From Verrucomicrobiota bacterium (GTDB lineage Bacteria > Verrucomicrobiota > Verrucomicrobiia > Chthoniobacterales > JAFAMB01): a stretch of DNA of 33,646 nt. Position numbers and translations under genes: made by a program. The DNA lies in NCBI GenBank assembly GCA_019243005.1, contig JAFAUY010000423.1, positions 1-33,646 on the forward strand, in the 5' to 3' direction. Below, piece after piece: positions 24,109 to 33,011 of this stretch. Below the pieces are notes generated by a model. The model made no database searches and was not told where the DNA came from. It saw only the letters and a program-made list of their open reading frames with translations. Each line of letters opens with the position of its first letter. Position 1 is the stretch's first letter.

Positions 24109-24645
24109 TCAGCCTCGATGATGCCTGCGATGATGGCGTACTCCACTCGGCGCAGCCGATTCCGGTCCGCTCACGGGAACCGGCCTTACGATACGCCCGT
24201 CATCGAGTACAATGGCATAGAAGGTTTGGGCGCCTCCTCCGATGTTCCCGGTCATTTGCACAAGATAATAGGGCACCGGACTCGTTTCATACTGGGTGGA
24301 ATCGACTTTGATGTGTGACGCGTTGTAGAACCCGCCGGGTTTATCCGCGCCGAGATCGACCGTCGAATTACTGTACGGGTCGCTTGGGTTTCCCTTGATC
24401 AGACCTCCCGCCCAGCCTACGGCCGTAACCTGCGCCGCGCCGGCAGACATCTTTAGATTTGAGGAGTACGGCATATCAGGATCGGTTGCGATCTTGCCGA
24501 TGGTGGTGCCGGGGGGGACTTCAAGCCGATAATACTGTTCAGCGCCATCTGCCTGACGAACGGCGTACGTAATGGCGTGGGCCGTCATCGTTATCGTGGA
24601 GGAAACGATGATGGAGGTCAGAATCGTTAAGAGGCTACGTTTCAT
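24109..24645 (-). CDS. Secreted protein of unknown function with basic His-rich tail
   Basis: A 178-residue protein. Residues 1-24 form a signal peptide ending TMTAHA-I. The mature part has no domain I recognise: a YAVRQADGAEQYYRLEVPPG start, a Gly/Ser-rich middle with a VGWAGGLIKGNPSDPYSN segment, and PYYLVQMTGNIGGGAQTFYA near the end. It finishes with RHHRRHHRG. A TATACT lies about 14 bases before the ATG, close to leaderless spacing. The next gene on the same strand (25050-25580) encodes another exported protein with a similar basic His-containing tail. Confidence 0.65.
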   Translation of the reverse strand: MKRSLLTILTSIIVSSTITMTAHAITYAVRQADGAEQYYRLEVPPGTTIGKIATDPDMPYSSNLKMSAGAAQVTAVGWAGGLIKGNPSDPYSNSTVDLGADKPGGFYNASHIKVDSTQYETSPVPYYLVQMTGNIGGGAQTFYAIVLDDGRIVRPVPVSGPESAAPSGVRHHRRHHRG

Positions 24646-25049
24646 GGCGTGCTTACTATAGTATAAAAAATCTGGTGCGCAGCGCTATAAAACCAAGGCC
24701 CAATCACGCTGGCCAGTAGACCCCGTAGGAACCAGGGGCCCACCGGTGGACGGCTGGCCCTGAAAGGACGGCGCGACCCGCTCATCCCGGCGATAGATGA
24801 CCTCCCCGCGCGGAATAGGAGGCGCATGCTACCGGGAGCAAGAGGGCATTGACGATCAAACGCTTGGCGCGGATTAGACGTTGCAGGGGGACCGTCCTCC
24901 GGACCAACGGGCCAGGAGAAGCTAGCGCTCCTTCGGAAATAAAATCGGCCCCGGCCCGTCCGCGTGCGCCCGCCGGCAGGGGAAAGGCTACTTCGCAAAG
25001 GTGTGCAAATTCGAACTTCGCAACTCCACCCCGGACTACGTCACCGGGG
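24646..25049. other. Gap between two secreted-protein genes
   Basis: About 400 bases without a supported gene. The minus-strand frame across it has no domain, and its composition (Arg/Ser/Pro-rich) is that of a chance frame in GC-rich DNA. Apart from the TATACT next to the 24645 start I see no element. Confidence 0.5.
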
Positions 25050-25580
25050 TCATTGAGACCGTGCGGAAGTCTCGTCAGAGCCTTTTAAAGGCACCGGTGA
25101 CCAGTATAAGTGGCCATTGACCAGGTGCCAATAACGGTGCATCCGACGCTTGGCATGGTGCACAACGTGGTGCGAGGGGCTCGGCGTCGCAGCGGGCAGG
25201 TTCTCTGATGCATCTTGATTCAAGTTTGGCACCGGTGGCGGCTCAGCTGCCGGAACGTCGGGCGAGCTCGGTTTCACGCACTTTGCCAGGCTCCAATAGG
25301 GGATGGTTCCGTCATGGAACCGAAATTCAACCAGGCCATACGGCGTTTGCGCCGAAGAAATTACGGAGACTTCGACGTCGTTGGTAACCGGTTGGCTGAC
25401 GTGTCGATCAGCGATCAGTTTGGAAATGCCCTCATTGTCGCCCTGTGCCGCCAACCTTTTAACCTCTTCGTACGTCTTCTCGGAGTCAAAGTAAACTGCC
25501 CCGCTAACTAAAGCATCTGCAAAAAGAGGAACAGGAAGGCCGATGACTACACCAATGATCAGGATGCGTTTGGGATGCAT
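25050..25580 (-). CDS. Secreted protein of unknown function, His/Arg-rich C terminus
   Basis: Starting at ATG 25580 the protein has 176 residues. MHPKRILIIGVVIGLPVPLF with ADA is a clean signal peptide, which is why I prefer this start to the ATG 39 bases upstream. The mature part has a small domain (TYEEVKRLAAQGDNEGISKL, then VISSAQTPYGLVEFRFHDGT and IPYWSLAKCVKP) that looks like a compact beta fold. A Pro/Ala linker and a tail with HHVVHHAKRRMHRYWH follow. Repeated histidines and arginines could bind metal or polyanions. No family is recognised. Confidence 0.65.
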   Translation of the reverse strand: MHPKRILIIGVVIGLPVPLFADALVSGAVYFDSEKTYEEVKRLAAQGDNEGISKLIADRHVSQPVTNDVEVSVISSAQTPYGLVEFRFHDGTIPYWSLAKCVKPSSPDVPAAEPPPVPNLNQDASENLPAATPSPSHHVVHHAKRRMHRYWHLVNGHLYWSPVPLKGSDETSARSQ

Positions 25581-26139
25581 AAGTTCGGTTTTTGTAACGG
25601 GCTGAGCTAACCTTTGCAAGATATCGTGACAGTCGAATGACTTGATCAGGTAGAAACGGTATAACGTCTTGCAATGTAATAATCAGGGGACTTGTTGGAA
25701 ACGGGCCCGCACCCGGCAGGACTGTTCCCCAGGCTGCTTTACCGCGGTCTGAACTGCCATGGTTTCAAGGGGTATTTCGCCCTCACGCAGTGGAAGGGGG
25801 GGTATTGCGCGAGGGTTTTCATAACCATTCGATGAGTTCAGCTGACCATACGAGGTTATGTTTTTATACCGAGTCGCAGGGCTAACCCGGCTGCATTTCT
25901 ACACCCATTCTCAGGATGGTTGAGCCGGTCTCCGTTCCGGAGGAGTAGTCCCGGAGGGGCAAAGGGCTGAACCAACTTGAAAACCGGCATGACTCAGATA
26001 AACGCCTGGTTCGGCAACCAACCGGTGACCGTAGTTGGTAGTAATGCAGAACGAAGATGAACCGACGCGTTTACAGAGCAAACCAACCCTGGGTTCCGAA
26101 GCTTGCGCAACGCAAGTCAACGCAAGTTCATCGAGAAAC
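25581..26139. other. Non-coding stretch containing dispersed repeat copy A
   Basis: Nothing coding is supported in these 560 bases. The right half carries the repeat at 25904-25988, described separately. The left part is AT-richer than its surroundings near 25620-25690, as expected of a promoter region for the minus-strand gene at 25580, but no clear -35/-10 pair was found. Confidence 0.5.
25904..25988. repeat. Dispersed repeat, copy A
   Basis: The left 25 bases (25904-25928) match 32766-32790 at 23 of 25 positions, and AGTCCCGGAGGG (25947-25958) is identical to 32809-32820 at the same 18-base spacing, so a 55-base unit is shared. The right arm (25965-25988) matches the reverse complement of 942-965 at 20 of 24 positions. 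Short GC-rich intergenic units of this kind resemble REP- or MITE-like elements. Confidence 0.7.
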
Positions 26140-27114
26140 TCAACGTACGCCTGATTTTGCCATCGCCTCCTCTTTCGACGAGTCGGTCGTCAGCAGGCTG
26201 GCCAGGTAATGGTTTTTAAAGGCGAGCTCGGGCGCTTGCGCGATGTTGGCAGGCTTTTCAAGTCTGGAGAATATTGCAAAGCTGATCCGTGCGCGTGGGA
26301 TGACCGCTTCCCCGTATCCAGATGGCTTTATGCTCGACCAGACGCGGACCATCTCCATGCCGTTCTGCTGCTCTCGGCCAAGATAAATCATCGATAAGGA
26401 GTGTTCGCGCCGGCCAACCGCATCGGCCAAAAAAGCTTTCATGAAATCTCCCGCTTGCGCATCTTCAAATGACGTGAAGTTCGGGCCGAGTTGCAGTTCG
26501 TCAAACAAACAGGCGATCCCGGGCCCATTGGCATTCCATCTTCCCCAGACCCCGACGCCATCCGGCTGTCCTTTCACCATTAAGGCTTCCGCGAGCGGCC
26601 CGCTCAGGGTGCCGGGAGGCAAAAGTGCCTTCAGCACCTGCAAAAAAACGAGGTACGTTGCTCCCGAGGAATAGGTAGTTTGAGCGGCGGCCGGTTTGAT
26701 CTCCAGCTGGTTTTCTCGAATCTGAATCGCTTCTTCCAGAGCCCGCATGCTTTTTGCATCGGCCTCAGAACCGCCGCCGCTCGGCATAGACGGCAAGATG
26801 CTCACGATGCGCCGGTTTGCCTCGTTCGCCGAAGCAATCGGCGGCACCGAAGGGGTTGGTTGAGCTGCCGCCGGGATTGCGGCTAAGCTGGGAGCCCCTT
26901 CGTCTCGAGATTCTGGTTCCGTTGCGTCATGCCGCTGCTCTACGCCCGGGTCCGGCAGGGGCTGAGCATCGAAGACGCCCGCAAATTCCGGAGGCTTCCG
27001 CGGTTCACGGAGGAGCAAGACCGTAACCACCGCAACGAAAGCAAGCGCGAGCAACGCCGCCAAACCCACTCCCAGGGTCCATGGTCTGGCTTTTTTACCC
27101 ACCATCAAATTCAC
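26140..27114 (-). CDS. Membrane-anchored protein of unknown function
   Basis: A 324-residue protein with one N-terminal membrane helix (about residues 13-35), a Pro/Ala/Glu-rich linker to about residue 105, and a folded C-terminal part of about 200 residues outside the membrane. The folded part begins at ALEEAIQIRENQ and contains WGRWNANGPGIACLFDELQL, FTSFEDAQAGDFMKAFL and REHSLSMIYLG. A Cys early, AGDF in the middle and a His before an IYLG strand faintly recall NlpC/P60 or CHAP papain-like hydrolases, but the match is too weak for a name. It is the third exported or anchored unknown in a row on this strand. Confidence 0.65.
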   Translation of the reverse strand: MNLMVGKKARPWTLGVGLAALLALAFVAVVTVLLLREPRKPPEFAGVFDAQPLPDPGVEQRHDATEPESRDEGAPSLAAIPAAAQPTPSVPPIASANEANRRIVSILPSMPSGGGSEADAKSMRALEEAIQIRENQLEIKPAAAQTTYSSGATYLVFLQVLKALLPPGTLSGPLAEALMVKGQPDGVGVWGRWNANGPGIACLFDELQLGPNFTSFEDAQAGDFMKAFLADAVGRREHSLSMIYLGREQQNGMEMVRVWSSIKPSGYGEAVIPRARISFAIFSRLEKPANIAQAPELAFKNHYLASLLTTDSSKEEAMAKSGVR

Positions 27115-27201
27115 AGATCGGTCGGCCCGCTCGCGGCGTCAACTCGACGGCGTGGAAAGGCTTTGCTCAAGCCAAAGATCAGTCATCCGCCCGATGCATG
27201 A

Positions 27202-27414
27202 GAAAGCGGCGTGGGCGAAGACTGGTTGGCGAAAGCCGAGGCGGCACAAACCATGGGGCAGTTGGTGAAGCCCGACCAGTTAGCTGGCTTGGCGGCCTAC
27301 CTGCTGAGCCCGGAGTCCGGTGTTATGACGGGCGCCCTGGTGGATTATGACCAACGTGTGGCGGGGGCTTACCCGGAGCAGCAAAGCGCCCCGATGCCCG
27401 GGAAGTCAGGCTAA
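27202..27414 (+). pseudogene. SDR dehydrogenase, C-terminal remnant
   Basis: The frame is open only from 27202 and begins near a GTG at 27211. Its 67 residues read as the end of a short-chain dehydrogenase: QLVKPDQLAGLAAYLLSPES, then GVMTGALVDYDQRVAGAYPE, where intact enzymes have the post-catalytic helix and the final DFDQ strand. The Rossmann start and the YxxxK site are absent. The stop codon overlaps that of the convergent oxidoreductase gene by a few bases. Confidence 0.7.
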
Positions 27415-28538
27415 CACGCGGCCACGCGTCGCTCCGGGTCAAAGCAGGCAACGTCGAGTTGGGGCGTTTCCCCGGTTGCCAGTTGGGCGGCGAGCAGTCC
27501 CACATAGGGGCCCACCGTTAATCCGTATCGACCCAATCCTGTGGCAATGACCAGACCCGGCATCGAGCGGGGCCGGCCGAGTAAGGGCAGGCCGTCCCGG
27601 GTCATCGGACGAAAGCCGACCCGGATCTCCGTCAACGTGGCCCTCTTCAGGCCAGGGGCGATACGTAAACCTTCCTGAAGCACCTCGGCAACGCCACCGG
27701 CCGTGATTCGAAAGTCGAATCCCGAGCCGCTTTCCCGCGTTGCGCCCATCACGACCCGGCCCGCGTCGAAGCCGAGCAGGTAATACTCGCTCAGCACGGG
27801 CACAATCAGGGGCCACGTCGCCGTCGAGGTCTCTTCTACCCTGAGGTGGAGGATCTGGCCCCGTTGCGGTTCCACCTCCAGGTGAACATCGAGCGGCCGG
27901 CACAGTTCGGCTGACCATGCCCCCGCCGCCACGACGACGACGTCCGCTCTGAGAAGCTCGCCCGCCACCCGGACGCCAACTCCCGCGGTAGAGCCGTTGC
28001 GCTCCAAAGTAGCGGTTCCGAACCGTTGCCGCGCGCCCGCTTTGACGGCGGCATTGAGCATCGCCACCCGCAAGCTTTCTCCGGAAACTCGGATCGCCCC
28101 GCTCAGGTAAAGGCCCGCCAGCGTTGAATCCAAATGAGGAAACAGTGCTTTGGGGCCGCCGGCATCGAGCAAACGGACCTGACCGACCTCGGTCACCCCG
28201 CGATCCAGGTAGCCTTGCAACCGCCGGGCAACGGCTTGCAATTGGTCGCGGGCCGGTGCGACTACCAAACCCCCGACGACGGCACAGTCAACCCCGGTTT
28301 CGCCGGCCGCCGTGAGCCTGGCGACAAGCTCGGGATAATAGCGGACCGCGGCGAAGGCAAGCGTTTCATAACGCGGATCGCGGCTTTGCGAAAGCCAAGG
28401 GCAAACGATACCGGCACCGGCCAACGTGGCTCGTCCCGGAGCGTGACTGTCGACCAAATCAACTTCTACACCGCGCCGGGCCAGATGAAAAGCGGCACTC
28501 GCACCGACAATGCCTGCCCCGACCACGACCGCTCTCAT
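27411..28538 (-). CDS. FAD-dependent oxidoreductase, DadA/glycine oxidase type
   Basis: A 375-residue DAO-family flavoprotein, which oxidises amines or D-amino acids. The N-terminal dinucleotide-binding motif is VVVGAGIVGASAAFHLARRG, ending in the acidic VDLVD that holds ribose. VVVAAGAWSAEL and the C-terminal VGFRPMTRDGLPLLGR with GLGRYGLTVGP are family blocks. The length is slightly shorter than DadA (about 430) and closer to ThiO or sarcosine-oxidase-like members. No signal peptide. The substrate is not readable. It is followed on the same strand by nothing intact, and preceded by the GH2 gene with a 66-base gap. Confidence 0.85.
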   Translation of the reverse strand: MRAVVVGAGIVGASAAFHLARRGVEVDLVDSHAPGRATLAGAGIVCPWLSQSRDPRYETLAFAAVRYYPELVARLTAAGETGVDCAVVGGLVVAPARDQLQAVARRLQGYLDRGVTEVGQVRLLDAGGPKALFPHLDSTLAGLYLSGAIRVSGESLRVAMLNAAVKAGARQRFGTATLERNGSTAGVGVRVAGELLRADVVVVAAGAWSAELCRPLDVHLEVEPQRGQILHLRVEETSTATWPLIVPVLSEYYLLGFDAGRVVMGATRESGSGFDFRITAGGVAEVLQEGLRIAPGLKRATLTEIRVGFRPMTRDGLPLLGRPRSMPGLVIATGLGRYGLTVGPYVGLLAAQLATGETPQLDVACFDPERRVAAC

Positions 28539-28604
28539 GGGGCGGTAATTCTAAGCCGTTAGCCTCACGGCGCGAGCCGGAATTTTGCGGGTTTCAAACA
28601 TCAC

Positions 28605-30380
28605 TCACTCCGCTTTGCCGATCGCACCTTCGCGGTACGCCATCTGTAATACATAGAAAGCTTGCTTCTTTTCACCCTGGTCAGAGATCAGCCCCTTCCG
28701 GTTGAAATAGTCTTGAATGCCGGGCAGAGGGCGGCGCGGTGAACGAAAATCCATCAGGACCCAAGGGCTCATCCCCCGCAACGGACCGATGCGATTGAGC
28801 ATCGCCAACTGGTGCCGGTAAAGGTTGGCCTGATACTCCTCAGTCCAGCGCGTATCAGATTCGCCGTGCAGGCCGTATTTCGCGTCTCCGCCGAATTCGC
28901 TGACGATCAGTGGCTTCTCGTAAGCAATTTGCCAGACGGTTTTCCCAGCATCCTCCGGCCGGTGCTCATACCATCCGATGTATTCGTTGAACCCGATGAC
29001 GTCGAGCACTTCGCCGAGCGGATCGTCGATTACCTTGGCCATGCCCTCCGTGCGCACCAATAACGCGGCCGTCACCAGACGCGTCGGATCTTGTTCATGG
29101 GTTTTGGCGACCAGCGTCCTCAGAAATTTAACCCGGGCGGGCGTGACCGGCGTTTCGTTGGCCACGGACCATAACACAACGGACGCTTTGTTACGATCGC
29201 GCCGGATCATCTCGTGCAACTGCCGTTCGGCATTGGCGAGCACGTCGGAATTATCGAAGTCGATTGCCCAATAGACCGGAAGCTCCGACCAGACCAAAAT
29301 GCCCATGCGATCGGCCAAACGGGTCATGCGCTCATCGTGTGGGTAATGCGCGAGACGGACAAAGTTCCCACCCAACTCGCGTACCCAGCCGAGCAAGGTT
29401 TCCATGTCCTCATCGTTGCACGCACGCCCGGTGCGGTACGGCGCCTCGGCATGAACGGACACACCGCGCAGGAAAATCGGCGAGCCGTTGAGAAGAATTC
29501 GGGTTCCGCGCACTTCAATGGTTCTGAAGCCGATCTCGTCTTCAAGGTTATCCTGGCCGGCCTGAAGGTGCACCCGGTAGCGTCGCGGATGTTCCGGTGA
29601 CCATGGCTCCAGGTTGCTGGCCGCGAACTGGAACGTCGCACGCCCGTCTGCGCTCACCTGGGCGGTCTCTCTTACCGCCAGTTCCGGAATGCTGACGGTT
29701 ACCTCAACTCCTGGAGCAGCCCCTTCAACGTGTACCCAACCCTCGATGGTTGCGCGGCTTCCGCGCTTCAGGTGCAAGTCGAAGTCATCGATGAATTGCT
29801 CCGGCACTTCGACGAGCGAAACATCACGGGTGAGGCCGCCATAGTTCCACCAGTCCGTCTGCAGCGTCGGGATGCCGTCGGCGTGACGGGTGTTGTCGAC
29901 TGCGATCACGACGAAATTACTGCCTTCTATGAGCAGGTCCGTCACCTCGCAGCTAAACGGAGTAAAGCCGCCTTCGTGCTCGCAGGCCTTGCGCCCATTC
30001 ACCCATACGTAGGATCGGTAATTGGCCGCCCCTGCATAAAAGAACACCCGCGTCGCCGGTTTACGTTGGTACGAGAACTCCTTTTCGTACCACATCGGGC
30101 CTTCGTAGAAGAACAGCGATTCACGCTGGGTATTCCAATCGCCGGGCACCTGCAGCGTTGGAGATTTTTGAAAGTCGTACTCCACGGGCTCGCCACCGGG
30201 CGCTTGTTTTCGATTCATGAAATAGCCGTCGGCACGCAGTTTGCCGTGGAAGGTATAAAGACCGGTCGCATACGGGTCAACGATCGTGCGCCAATCGCCA
30301 TTGAGGCTGATGGTTGGTCGATGGTCAACCGCCACCAACGGCATCGGTGGCGTAACCAAAGGTGCCGGGTTCAGACTCAT
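28605..30380 (-). CDS. GH2-family glycoside hydrolase, beta-glucuronidase-like
   Basis: A 591-residue enzyme with the three GH2 domains: the jelly-roll sugar-binding domain (about 20-190, with GDWNTQRESLFFYEGPMWYE and VWVNGRKACEHEGGFTPF), the immunoglobulin-like middle (about 195-290), and the TIM-barrel. The acid/base is Glu409 in LWSVANET and the nucleophile Glu495 in LIVSEFGGDA. The FNEYIGWYE block and overall length match beta-glucuronidases more than beta-galactosidases. It has no signal peptide, so it would act on short imported glycosides. It is transcribed divergently from the amylo-glucosidase gene, with about 330 bases between. Confidence 0.9.
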   Translation of the reverse strand: MSLNPAPLVTPPMPLVAVDHRPTISLNGDWRTIVDPYATGLYTFHGKLRADGYFMNRKQAPGGEPVEYDFQKSPTLQVPGDWNTQRESLFFYEGPMWYEKEFSYQRKPATRVFFYAGAANYRSYVWVNGRKACEHEGGFTPFSCEVTDLLIEGSNFVVIAVDNTRHADGIPTLQTDWWNYGGLTRDVSLVEVPEQFIDDFDLHLKRGSRATIEGWVHVEGAAPGVEVTVSIPELAVRETAQVSADGRATFQFAASNLEPWSPEHPRRYRVHLQAGQDNLEDEIGFRTIEVRGTRILLNGSPIFLRGVSVHAEAPYRTGRACNDEDMETLLGWVRELGGNFVRLAHYPHDERMTRLADRMGILVWSELPVYWAIDFDNSDVLANAERQLHEMIRRDRNKASVVLWSVANETPVTPARVKFLRTLVAKTHEQDPTRLVTAALLVRTEGMAKVIDDPLGEVLDVIGFNEYIGWYEHRPEDAGKTVWQIAYEKPLIVSEFGGDAKYGLHGESDTRWTEEYQANLYRHQLAMLNRIGPLRGMSPWVLMDFRSPRRPLPGIQDYFNRKGLISDQGEKKQAFYVLQMAYREGAIGKAE

Positions 30381-30712
30381 AGGCGCTCACTTGACGGTAC
30401 GAACCTCACCCACCCTCGCCGGGAGAGGCGGGATGCAACCCGGAAACGGGACATAGGCGGAGAATCGGGCGCCATCGAGGTCCTTCAATTCTGATCGGAC
30501 AGGGTTTACCCTTCAGCGTGCCCCCGGAGAAGGCTGGCGTCAACAGGGGTGGCACGCCGCCTCTCCACGAACCGGATAAAGGCACCTGTCTCAGGACGGC
30601 AGGGGTGAAGGTCAGCATGGAGGGTACGGTCAAGCCGTTGCTGAACAAGAAGCAACCCCCGAAAAGTTTTTACCTCCGCGGCGGCTTCCCGGGGCGAATA
30701 AGACAGCAACGG
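30381..30712. other. Divergent promoter region between GH2 and amylo-glucosidase genes
   Basis: About 330 bases that must carry promoters for both genes. GTGAG lies eight bases before the GH2 start on the minus strand. A plus-strand frame joined to the glucosidase begins at 30518, but its first 65 residues have no domain, so I treat it as untranslated. No convincing -35/-10 pair was found. Confidence 0.4.
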
Positions 30713-32785
30713 ATGAATTCCATGGACGCCGGGATCCGTTTCGGTCACGACCTTTGTTCCGTTCTGGAGTTCGCGGAGCGCCGGGAATGGCTGGTGACCA
30801 ACGGTCGCGGAAGCTACGGCTCCGGCACGGTGGCGAACCTTCTCACCCGTAGCTACCATGGGTTACTGGTGGCAGCGTTAGCGCCGCCGGTGGGCCGTAC
30901 GCTGACGCTGGTGAAGTTTGACGAAAGCGTTACCTACCGCAGTAGCCGGTACGACCTCTTCACCAACCGGTGGCGCGGCGGTGCGGTTAGTCCCGCGGGG
31001 CACGTCAACCTGGAAAGCTTCCGCCTGGACGGGACTGTACCCACCTGGAGGTTCGCCCTGGCGGATGCCGTCCTGGAGAAACGGATCTGGATGGAACCGG
31101 GAGCGGACACCACTTACGTCGCCTATACCTTGATCCATGCCAGCGAGCCCGTCGGGATGAGCTGCAAAGCCATCGCCGATTACCGGGATTACCATGACCG
31201 GACGCGCGCAGGCAGGTTTGGCCAGGTTCGAGTGGATCGGATCGACAAAGGGCTGAGAGTAACGATGTTTGCCGGGGCACGGCCGCTTCTGCTTTTGTCG
31301 AATGCGGCCGAGGGCAGTCCGGCCATGGAGTGGTATTACGGGTTTGAACTGGCGCGCGAGCGGGACCGCGGCTTGCCGGAGTATGAGGATCACCTGCACG
31401 TGGCTGATTTCCGGGCGAACCTCAGACCGGACGAACCGCTGGTCTTTGCCGCCTCCATCGAAGGGAGTGCCGACCCTGACATCGCCGCACTGGAGCGGCG
31501 CCGCACCTACGAGGATCGGGTGATCAAGCAGTGGGCAAAGAACCGGCCCGACGGCGACAAGGGCGCCCCCGGCTGGATCAAGCAAGGCGTGCTCGCAGCA
31601 GATCAGTTCCTCGTCGACCGTCCTGACCCCGACGGCGCCGGCGCCGGCGAGACGGGCAAGACGGTCATTGCGGGTTACCATTGGTTCGCCGATTGGGGAC
31701 GGGACACGATGATCAGCCTGCCGGGGCTGACGCTGTGCACGGGCCGGGCGGAAATTGCCAGGCTCATCCTCAAAACCTTCGCCCGCTACGTTTCCCAGGG
31801 CATGCTGCCGAATAACTTCCCCGATTCCGGTTCGAGCCCGCAATACAACACGGTGGACGCAACGCTCTGGTATTTTCAGGCCCTTTGGGCGTATTACCTT
31901 GCGACGAAGGACTGCCAGACGGTTGCCGAGCTGTTTCCGGTGCTCAAAGAGATCGTGGGTTGGTACCGCCGCGGCACCCGGTTTAACATCCACGTCGACA
32001 CCAGCGATGGACTCGTTTACGCGGGCCAAAAGGGCGTTCAACTCACCTGGATGGACGCCAAAGTCGGCGACTGGGTGGTCACGCCGCGGATCGGTAAGCC
32101 GGTCGAAGTGAATGCTCTCTGGTACAACGCCCTGCGGGTCCTCGGAAACTTCGCATCCCTGGTGAACGAAGATGGCGCTGAATTCGAGCATCTGGCCGAA
32201 CAAACCTTGAAAGGGTTTCAGCGATTCTGGAACGCGGCAAGCGGCTGCTGTTTTGACGTGTTGGACGGCCCGGGTGGAAACGACGGTGCCTTGCGTCCTA
32301 ACCAGATTTTTGCGGTGTGTCTGCCTTGGCGCTCCCTGAGCGCGCCGGAACTGCTGTCGGCCGAACAGCAGAAAGGAGTCTTGGACGCCTGCGCGGGCAA
32401 GCTGCTGACCCTGGTCGGCCTTCGATCGCTCGACCCGGCAAACCCGCAGTACCGCGGCGACTACGACGGCGATCGAGTTCAACGCGACGCGGCGTACCAT
32501 CAGGGCACCGTCTGGGCATGGCTAAAAGGCCCGTTCATCGAAGCGCATCTGCGTATCCACGGCGACCCGGCCCACGCCGAGCACCTGCTCCAACCGATGG
32601 CTGACTCACTCGTGGCGGCCGGTATCGGCACCCTGAGCGAGATTTACGACGGGAATGCGCCGACACGACCCCGCGGCTGCATCGCGCAAGCCTGGAGCGT
32701 CGCGGAACTGTTACGCACCTGGACGTTGATCGAGGAAGAGAAAACCCGGCGGCCAGCTGACTATCCCCATTCTCAGGATAGTTAA
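30713..32785 (+). CDS. Amylo-alpha-1,6-glucosidase (glycogen-debranching-type, GH133)
   Basis: A 690-residue debranching glucosidase that removes single alpha-1,6 glucosyl branches from glycogen or maltodextrin. The N-terminal domain starts with EWLVTNGRGSYGSGTVANL and TRSYHGLLVAAL. The catalytic alpha/alpha barrel begins at FADWGRDTM (residues 325-333), then NNFPDSGSSPQYNTVDATLW, WMDAKVGDWVVTPRIGKPVE and DAAYHQGTVWAW. No transferase domain, as in the bacterial GDE type. ATG 30713 (or 30722) fits the domain start. The last eight or so residues (YPHSQDS) and the stop codon are encoded by a dispersed repeat, so the native tail may have been trimmed. Confidence 0.92.
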   Translation: MNSMDAGIRFGHDLCSVLEFAERREWLVTNGRGSYGSGTVANLLTRSYHGLLVAALAPPVGRTLTLVKFDESVTYRSSRYDLFTNRWRGGAVSPAGHVNLESFRLDGTVPTWRFALADAVLEKRIWMEPGADTTYVAYTLIHASEPVGMSCKAIADYRDYHDRTRAGRFGQVRVDRIDKGLRVTMFAGARPLLLLSNAAEGSPAMEWYYGFELARERDRGLPEYEDHLHVADFRANLRPDEPLVFAASIEGSADPDIAALERRRTYEDRVIKQWAKNRPDGDKGAPGWIKQGVLAADQFLVDRPDPDGAGAGETGKTVIAGYHWFADWGRDTMISLPGLTLCTGRAEIARLILKTFARYVSQGMLPNNFPDSGSSPQYNTVDATLWYFQALWAYYLATKDCQTVAELFPVLKEIVGWYRRGTRFNIHVDTSDGLVYAGQKGVQLTWMDAKVGDWVVTPRIGKPVEVNALWYNALRVLGNFASLVNEDGAEFEHLAEQTLKGFQRFWNAASGCCFDVLDGPGGNDGALRPNQIFAVCLPWRSLSAPELLSAEQQKGVLDACAGKLLTLVGLRSLDPANPQYRGDYDGDRVQRDAAYHQGTVWAWLKGPFIEAHLRIHGDPAHAEHLLQPMADSLVAAGIGTLSEIYDGNAPTRPRGCIAQAWSVAELLRTWTLIEEEKTRRPADYPHSQDS

Positions 32786-32820
32786 GCCGGACTTTGCCCG
32801 GGAGGGGCAGTCCCGGAGGG
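32766..32820. repeat. Dispersed repeat, copy B
   Basis: The 55-base unit matches 25904-25958: 23 of 25 bases in the left part, the same 18-base spacer length, and 12 of 12 bases in AGTCCCGGAGGG. The stop codon of the glucosidase gene (32783-32785) is inside the unit. Just beyond, TAGCCCGGCAC at about 32835 recurs at 33447, a second REP-like motif. Confidence 0.7.
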
Positions 32821-32927
32821 AGGTTTGAGAGTAGCCCGGCACCGCGCCGGATTTTTCCGGACTGACGCGTTGCTCAAGGGTGGCTATTCCGCCTCCCGGG
32901 CCGGCAGTTGGCCGGGGTACGAAACGA

Positions 32928-32962
32928 AGCAGGCTTCCGGCATCGTCTGCCGGAAGCCTGCT
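32928..32962. repeat. Perfect 15-bp inverted repeat (hairpin)
   Basis: AGCAGGCTTCCGGCA and its exact complement flank a five-base loop (TCGTC). A TTTTT run begins about ten bases after the stem on the plus strand. It may end the glucosidase transcript, although the T-run is further away than in a classic intrinsic terminator. Confidence 0.6.
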
Positions 32963-32982
32963 GCTTACCAGTCTTTTTGGCC

Positions 32983-33011
32983 GGTACCCAGGATCTCACA
33001 AACTGGGTACC
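32983..33011. repeat. Perfect 9-bp inverted repeat
   Basis: GGTACCCAG and CTGGGTACC flank an 11-base loop. It begins 20 bases after the previous hairpin. It has no T-run and may be part of a multi-hairpin repeat element. Confidence 0.55.

Noticed and set aside
24642-24998. 118-residue minus-strand frame between the two secreted-protein genes
   Set aside because: Arg/Ser/Pro-rich chance frame overlapping the next gene's start; no motif.
30878-32500. 540-residue antisense open frame opposite the amylo-glucosidase gene
   Set aside because: No recognisable motif, and it lies wholly inside a well-supported gene on the other strand.
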